Of a DNA stretch of 64,000 bases, positions 60,696 through 64,000 are shown one piece after another. The position numbers and the translations under genes were made by a program. The stretch spans positions 1 to 64,000 of the forward strand of contig JALHQW010000043.1 in assembly GCA_022841745.1 (NCBI GenBank), given 5' to 3'. Under the pieces are notes generated by a model. It searched no databases. It had not been told where the DNA came from and was given only the letters and a program-made list of their open reading frames with translations. This DNA comes from Saprospiraceae bacterium (GTDB lineage: Bacteria; Bacteroidota; Bacteroidia; Chitinophagales; Saprospiraceae). Numbering within the stretch: the first letter of the stretch is position 1; each line of letters begins with the position of its first letter.

Positions 60696-62372
60696 ATGGC
60701 AGACAACAAAATCATCTTTTCCATGTCGGGCGTCTCCAAGACGTTCCCGCCCCAAAAGCAGGTGCTCAAGAACATCTGGCTTTCCTTTTTCTATGGTGCA
60801 AAAATCGGCGTGCTCGGCCTCAACGGCAGCGGCAAGTCCACCCTGCTGAAAATCATCGCCGGCCTCGACCAGAACTACCAAGGCAAAATCGAATTCGAGA
60901 AACAGTACAAAATCGGCTACCTGCCGCAGGAACCCGAGCTCGACGAGACGAAGACCGTCCGTGAAATCGTGGAAGAGGGCGTCGGCGAGTTGATGAAGTA
61001 CATGAAGGAATACAACGAGGTGAACAACAAATTCGCCGAGCCGATGAGCGACGACGAGATGAACAAGCTCATCGAGCGCCAAGGCGAACTGATGGACATC
61101 CTCGAAAGCAACAACGCCTGGGAACTCGACCACAAGCTCGACCGGGCCATGGACGCCCTGCGCTGCCCGCCCGACGATGCCCAAGTGAAAGTCCTCTCCG
61201 GTGGCGAGCGCCGCCGGGTCGCACTGGCCCGACTCCTGCTCTCCGAGCCGGACATCCTCCTGCTGGACGAGCCAACCAACCACCTCGACGCTGAGAGCAT
61301 TGACTGGTTGGAGCAGTTCCTGCAACAGTTCCCCGGCACGGTCATCGCCGTGACGCACGACCGCTACTTCCTCGACAACGTGGCGGGCTGGATTCTCGAA
61401 CTCGACCGTGGCGAGGGCATCCCGTGGGAGGGCAACTACTCAAGCTGGTTGGAGCAAAAGGCCAAGCGTTTGGAACAAGAGGCTAAGGCCGACGACAAGC
61501 GGAAAAAAACCTTGGAGCGGGAATTAGAGTGGATTCGACTTAGCCCAAAAGCCCGCCAAGCCAAGGGCAAGGCCCGTTTGAACGCCTACGACAAGATGGC
61601 TGGCGAAGAGACCAAGGAAAAAGAAGCAAAACTGGAGCTCACCATCCCGCCCGGCCCACGTCTGGGTGAAGTGGTGATAGAAGTGGCGGGCCTGAACAAA
61701 GCCTTCAACAACCGGGTACTGTTCGAAAACTTCACGTTTTCCGTTCCGAAAAACTCCATCGTGGGCATCATCGGCCCGAACGGGGTGGGCAAGACGACCC
61801 TGTTCCGCATGATTATGGGCCAAGAGAAGCCGGACAGCGGCAGCATCACGCTCGGCGACACGGTGAAGGTGAGCTATGTTGACCAAAGCCACGCCGCCAT
61901 TGACCCAGAGAAATCGGTCTATGAAGTGGTGAGCGGCGGCCTCGATATTTTGAAGGTCGGAAGCTATGAAATGAACGCCCGTGCCTATATCGGCCGCTTC
62001 AATTTCACGGGCAACGACCAGCAGAAAAAATCAGGTGTGCTTTCCGGTGGGGAGCGCAACCGCCTCCACTTGGCCATGACGCTGAAGGACGGCGGCAACG
62101 TGCTCCTCCTCGACGAGCCGACCAACGATATTGACATCAATACCCTGCGGGCGCTCGAAGATGCGCTCGACGCCTTCGCTGGCTGCGTCATGGTCATCAG
62201 CCACGACCGCTGGTTCATTGACCGCTTGGCCACGCACATCCTTAGCTTCGAGGACGAGGGCGAAGTGGTGTTCTTCGAGGGCAATTACCAAGACTATGAG
62301 GCCGCCAAAAAGGCCAAGTTGGGCGACGTGACGCCCCATAGGCCAAGGTTCAAGAATTTGTTGAAGAGTTGA
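60696..62372 (+). CDS. ettA: ABC-F ATPase, energy-dependent translational throttle EttA
   Basis: Binds the ribosomal E site and couples early elongation to ATP level. 558 residues from the ATG at 60696: two ABC domains with Walker A GLNGSGKSTLLKI and GPNGVGKTTLFRM, signatures VLSGGERRRVAL and LSGGERNRLHL, and Walker B ILLLDEPTNHLD and VLLLDEPTNDID. The linker and length match EttA rather than other ABC-F types. A CAATCCG tandem tract lies immediately upstream. Confidence 0.95.
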   Translation: MADNKIIFSMSGVSKTFPPQKQVLKNIWLSFFYGAKIGVLGLNGSGKSTLLKIIAGLDQNYQGKIEFEKQYKIGYLPQEPELDETKTVREIVEEGVGELMKYMKEYNEVNNKFAEPMSDDEMNKLIERQGELMDILESNNAWELDHKLDRAMDALRCPPDDAQVKVLSGGERRRVALARLLLSEPDILLLDEPTNHLDAESIDWLEQFLQQFPGTVIAVTHDRYFLDNVAGWILELDRGEGIPWEGNYSSWLEQKAKRLEQEAKADDKRKKTLERELEWIRLSPKARQAKGKARLNAYDKMAGEETKEKEAKLELTIPPGPRLGEVVIEVAGLNKAFNNRVLFENFTFSVPKNSIVGIIGPNGVGKTTLFRMIMGQEKPDSGSITLGDTVKVSYVDQSHAAIDPEKSVYEVVSGGLDILKVGSYEMNARAYIGRFNFTGNDQQKKSGVLSGGERNRLHLAMTLKDGGNVLLLDEPTNDIDINTLRALEDALDAFAGCVMVISHDRWFIDRLATHILSFEDEGEVVFFEGNYQDYEAAKKAKLGDVTPHRPRFKNLLKS

Positions 62373-62393
62373 TAATCAACAACTTGGGTAAAA

Positions 62394-62435
62394 AGAGAAA
62401 AGGGTTTTCGGCAGCTGCCGAAAACCCTTTTCTCT
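62394..62435. terminator. Bidirectional terminator with perfect palindrome
   Basis: The 42-bp palindrome AGAGAAAAGGGTTTTCGGCA-G / C-TGCCGAAAACCCTTTTCTCT is exact, with T-rich flanks on both strands. It separates the convergent ettA and acyl-CoA ligase genes. Confidence 0.92.
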
Positions 62436-62440
62436 TTAAA

Positions 62441-64000
62441 TCATCCCTGCTCCTCCCGCAATTTCCTTCGCAAAATCTTACCCACATTCGTCTTGGGCAG
62501 TTCTTTGCGAAACTCCACGGACTTCGGCACTTTATAGCCCGTCAGCCCGCCCCGGCAGTGTTCTATCATTTCCTTTTCGGTGAGCGAGTCGTCTTTTTTC
62601 ACCACAAACAACTTCACCACCTCGCCCGATTTCTCGTCCGGCACACCGATGGCGGCGCACTCCAACACCTTAGGATGCTCGACGGCCACGTCCTCGATTT
62701 CATTGGGATAGACGTTGAAGCCGGAAACGAGAATCATGTCCTTCTTCCGGTCCACGATTTGGAAAAAGCCATCGGGGTGCATCAGGCCGATGTCGCCCGT
62801 GCAGAGCCAGCCGTCCTTGATGGTCTGTGCGGTGGCATCGGGGCGGTTGTAGTAGCCCTTCATTACCTGAGGGCCTTTGATTTGTATTTCGCCCGTTTCG
62901 CCTTGCGGCAATGGGTTCCCGGCTTCGTCCACGATGCGCATATCGGTGCTGGAGACGGGCAGGCCAATACAGCCCGGTCTGCCGGAGCCGTCCATGGGGT
63001 TCACACTGGCCACTGGCGATGACTCCGTCATACCGAAGCCTTCTATCAGGGGCGACCCCGTCACTTTGCGCCATTTTTCGGCAACGGCTCGCTGCACCGC
63101 CATGCCGCCGCCAAGGCCAAACTTAAGCTCGCTAAAGTCGAGCGAGGCAAAGTCGGGGTGGTTGAGCAGGGCGTTGAACAGGGTATTGACGCCTGTCATA
63201 AGGGTGATTTTGTAGTTCTTGAACTCCTTCATCACCGAGGGAAGGTCACGGGCATTGACCACGAGCACCGTGAGCGACCCCATGCTGAACAGTGCCAAAC
63301 AGTTGACCGAAAAAGCGAAGATATGGTACAGCGGCAGTGGCGACAGCCCCACAAATTCCTCCGCTTTGAAGGCTGGGCCCAGCCACACCTTGATTTGTAT
63401 CATGTTCGCCACCAAGTTGCGGTTGGTGAGCATGGCACCCTTGGCCACGCCCGTAGTGCCGCCCGTGTATTGCAGCGCAACCACGTCGTCGGGATGTTGG
63501 GGGAAGGGCTTGATGGTGAAACGCTTGCCCTGCTCCAAGGCATAGGAAAAGGTGACCGTGTTTGGCAGGTTGTAGTTTGGCACCATGCGCTTGATATAGC
63601 GTATGGCGAAGTTGACCAAGATGCCCTTAAAGCCGAGCATCTCGCCAATGCTGGTTATGATGACGGTCTTGATTTGCGTGTCGGGCAGCACCTCTTGCAG
63701 GTTGGCTGCGAAGTTCTCACAGATGACGATGGCCTTTACGCCTGAGTCGGTGAATTGGTGGCGCATCTCTCTTGGGGTATAAAGCGGATTGGTGTTCACG
63801 ATGACCAATCCAGCCCGAAGACAACCGAACAGGGCAATGGGATACTGCAACAGGTTAGGCATCATCAGCGCCACCTTGTCGCCCGGCTCCAGGCCCCGTG
63901 AGTGCAGGTAGGCCCCGAACTGCGTTGAGTACTTGTCCACTTGGGCATAGGTGATTTCCTTACCCATGCAAGAGAAGGCTTTATTGTTGGGAAACTTTTT
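62441..64000 (-). CDS. fadD: Long-chain fatty acid--CoA ligase (5' end outside window)
   Basis: Activates fatty acids to acyl-CoA via acyl-AMP. Visible motifs are LQYTGGTTGVAKGAMLTNRN (AMP-binding), GFGMTESSPVAS, GWLCTGDIGLMHPDGFFQIV, DRKKDMI and the C-terminal LPKTNVGKILRRKLRE with the catalytic lysine. An ATG exists at 63967, but the frame stays open to the window edge and reads KKFPNNKAFSCMGKEITYA, which matches the family's N-terminal pattern. The true start therefore lies beyond 64000. The thioesterases and 3-hydroxyacyl-CoA dehydrogenase in the window act on related substrates. Confidence 0.93.
   Translation of the reverse strand, partial: KKFPNNKAFSCMGKEITYAQVDKYSTQFGAYLHSRGLEPGDKVALMMPNLLQYPIALFGCLRAGLVIVNTNPLYTPREMRHQFTDSGVKAIVICENFAANLQEVLPDTQIKTVIITSIGEMLGFKGILVNFAIRYIKRMVPNYNLPNTVTFSYALEQGKRFTIKPFPQHPDDVVALQYTGGTTGVAKGAMLTNRNLVANMIQIKVWLGPAFKAEEFVGLSPLPLYHIFAFSVNCLALFSMGSLTVLVVNARDLPSVMKEFKNYKITLMTGVNTLFNALLNHPDFASLDFSELKFGLGGGMAVQRAVAEKWRKVTGSPLIEGFGMTESSPVASVNPMDGSGRPGCIGLPVSSTDMRIVDEAGNPLPQGETGEIQIKGPQVMKGYYNRPDATAQTIKDGWLCTGDIGLMHPDGFFQIVDRKKDMILVSGFNVYPNEIEDVAVEHPKVLECAAIGVPDEKSGEVVKLFVVKKDDSLTEKEMIEHCRGGLTGYKVPKSVEFRKELPKTNVGKILRRKLREEQG

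Noticed and set aside
63965-63967. ATG as the true start of the acyl-CoA ligase
   Set aside because: The frame continues open to the window edge with family-like residues (FPNNKAFSCMGKEIT), so the start is outside.

Overview
The window reads as a chromosomal segment of a Bacteroidota bacterium, most likely of the Saprospiria type (the class is established by gene content, the order is inference). Indicators are the PorT-like outer-membrane barrels, a sigma factor next to an anti-sigma/CarboxypepD/TonB hybrid protein, the large Bacteroidota-type Lgt, KtrB and arginine decarboxylase, and several promoters matching the Bacteroidota consensus TTG-N16..20-TAnnTTTG. Base composition is about 50-55% GC except for one AT-richer island. 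No rRNA, tRNA, CRISPR array, prophage or insertion sequence was seen. Most genes are housekeeping.

Layout. 1-1.06 kb holds no convincing gene. 1.06-8.4 kb: a barrel protein, dihydrofolate reductase and the cell-elongation cluster mreB-mreC-mreD-PBP2 (rodA is not in the cluster), then an inactive-type M16 peptidase. 8.7-17.2 kb: TonB/anti-sigma hybrid and sigma factor, two tandem rhomboids, an EEP-family hydrolase, a TPR protein and a degenerate M48-like lipoprotein. 17.2-24.0 kb (minus strand): GcvT, a HEAT-cyclophilin lipoprotein, an NlpC/P60-like protein and PBP1A. 24.2-35.1 kb: Dtd, SDR, a frameshifted gene, HflX, an orphan ParA with a ribbon-helix-helix partner, ferritin, Lgt, MazG, a small-protein/HNH pair, a YpdA-like reductase and a PorT-like barrel. 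35.4-40.2 kb: Asd, an LpxD-like acyltransferase, TlpA, an HD protein and HtrA. 40.3-42.2 kb: an AT-rich two-gene island, AAA ATPase plus TOPRIM-like protein, the best defence-system candidate. 42.2-49.8 kb: PaaI/3-hydroxyacyl-CoA dehydrogenase, an SGNH lipoprotein, LipB, a thioesterase, an SRPBCC gene broken by an amber codon, and arginine decarboxylase. 49.9-58.5 kb (minus strand): epimerase, GNAT, KtrA/KtrB, a COG3650-like lipoprotein, and PurA-VapC-VapB-Fur. 58.7-64 kb: RnpA, two small genes, EttA, and a long-chain acyl-CoA ligase cut by the window edge.

The most unusual property lies between the genes. At least sixteen intergenic gaps carry long hairpins whose two arms are tandem runs of 7-9 bp words, with a different word at different loci (CAATGAC, CAATCAC, CAATAGC, ATCCAGC, GAAATTG, CAATGAAA and others). 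Fifteen of the sixteen sit between co-directional genes and one sits between convergent genes; some arms run into coding ends. A second family, three copies of an 80-135 bp element with related inverted ends, lies close to the starts of the barrel, ferritin and ktrB genes. The word TGCTTCGCAA also recurs far above chance, in several reading frames and once between genes.
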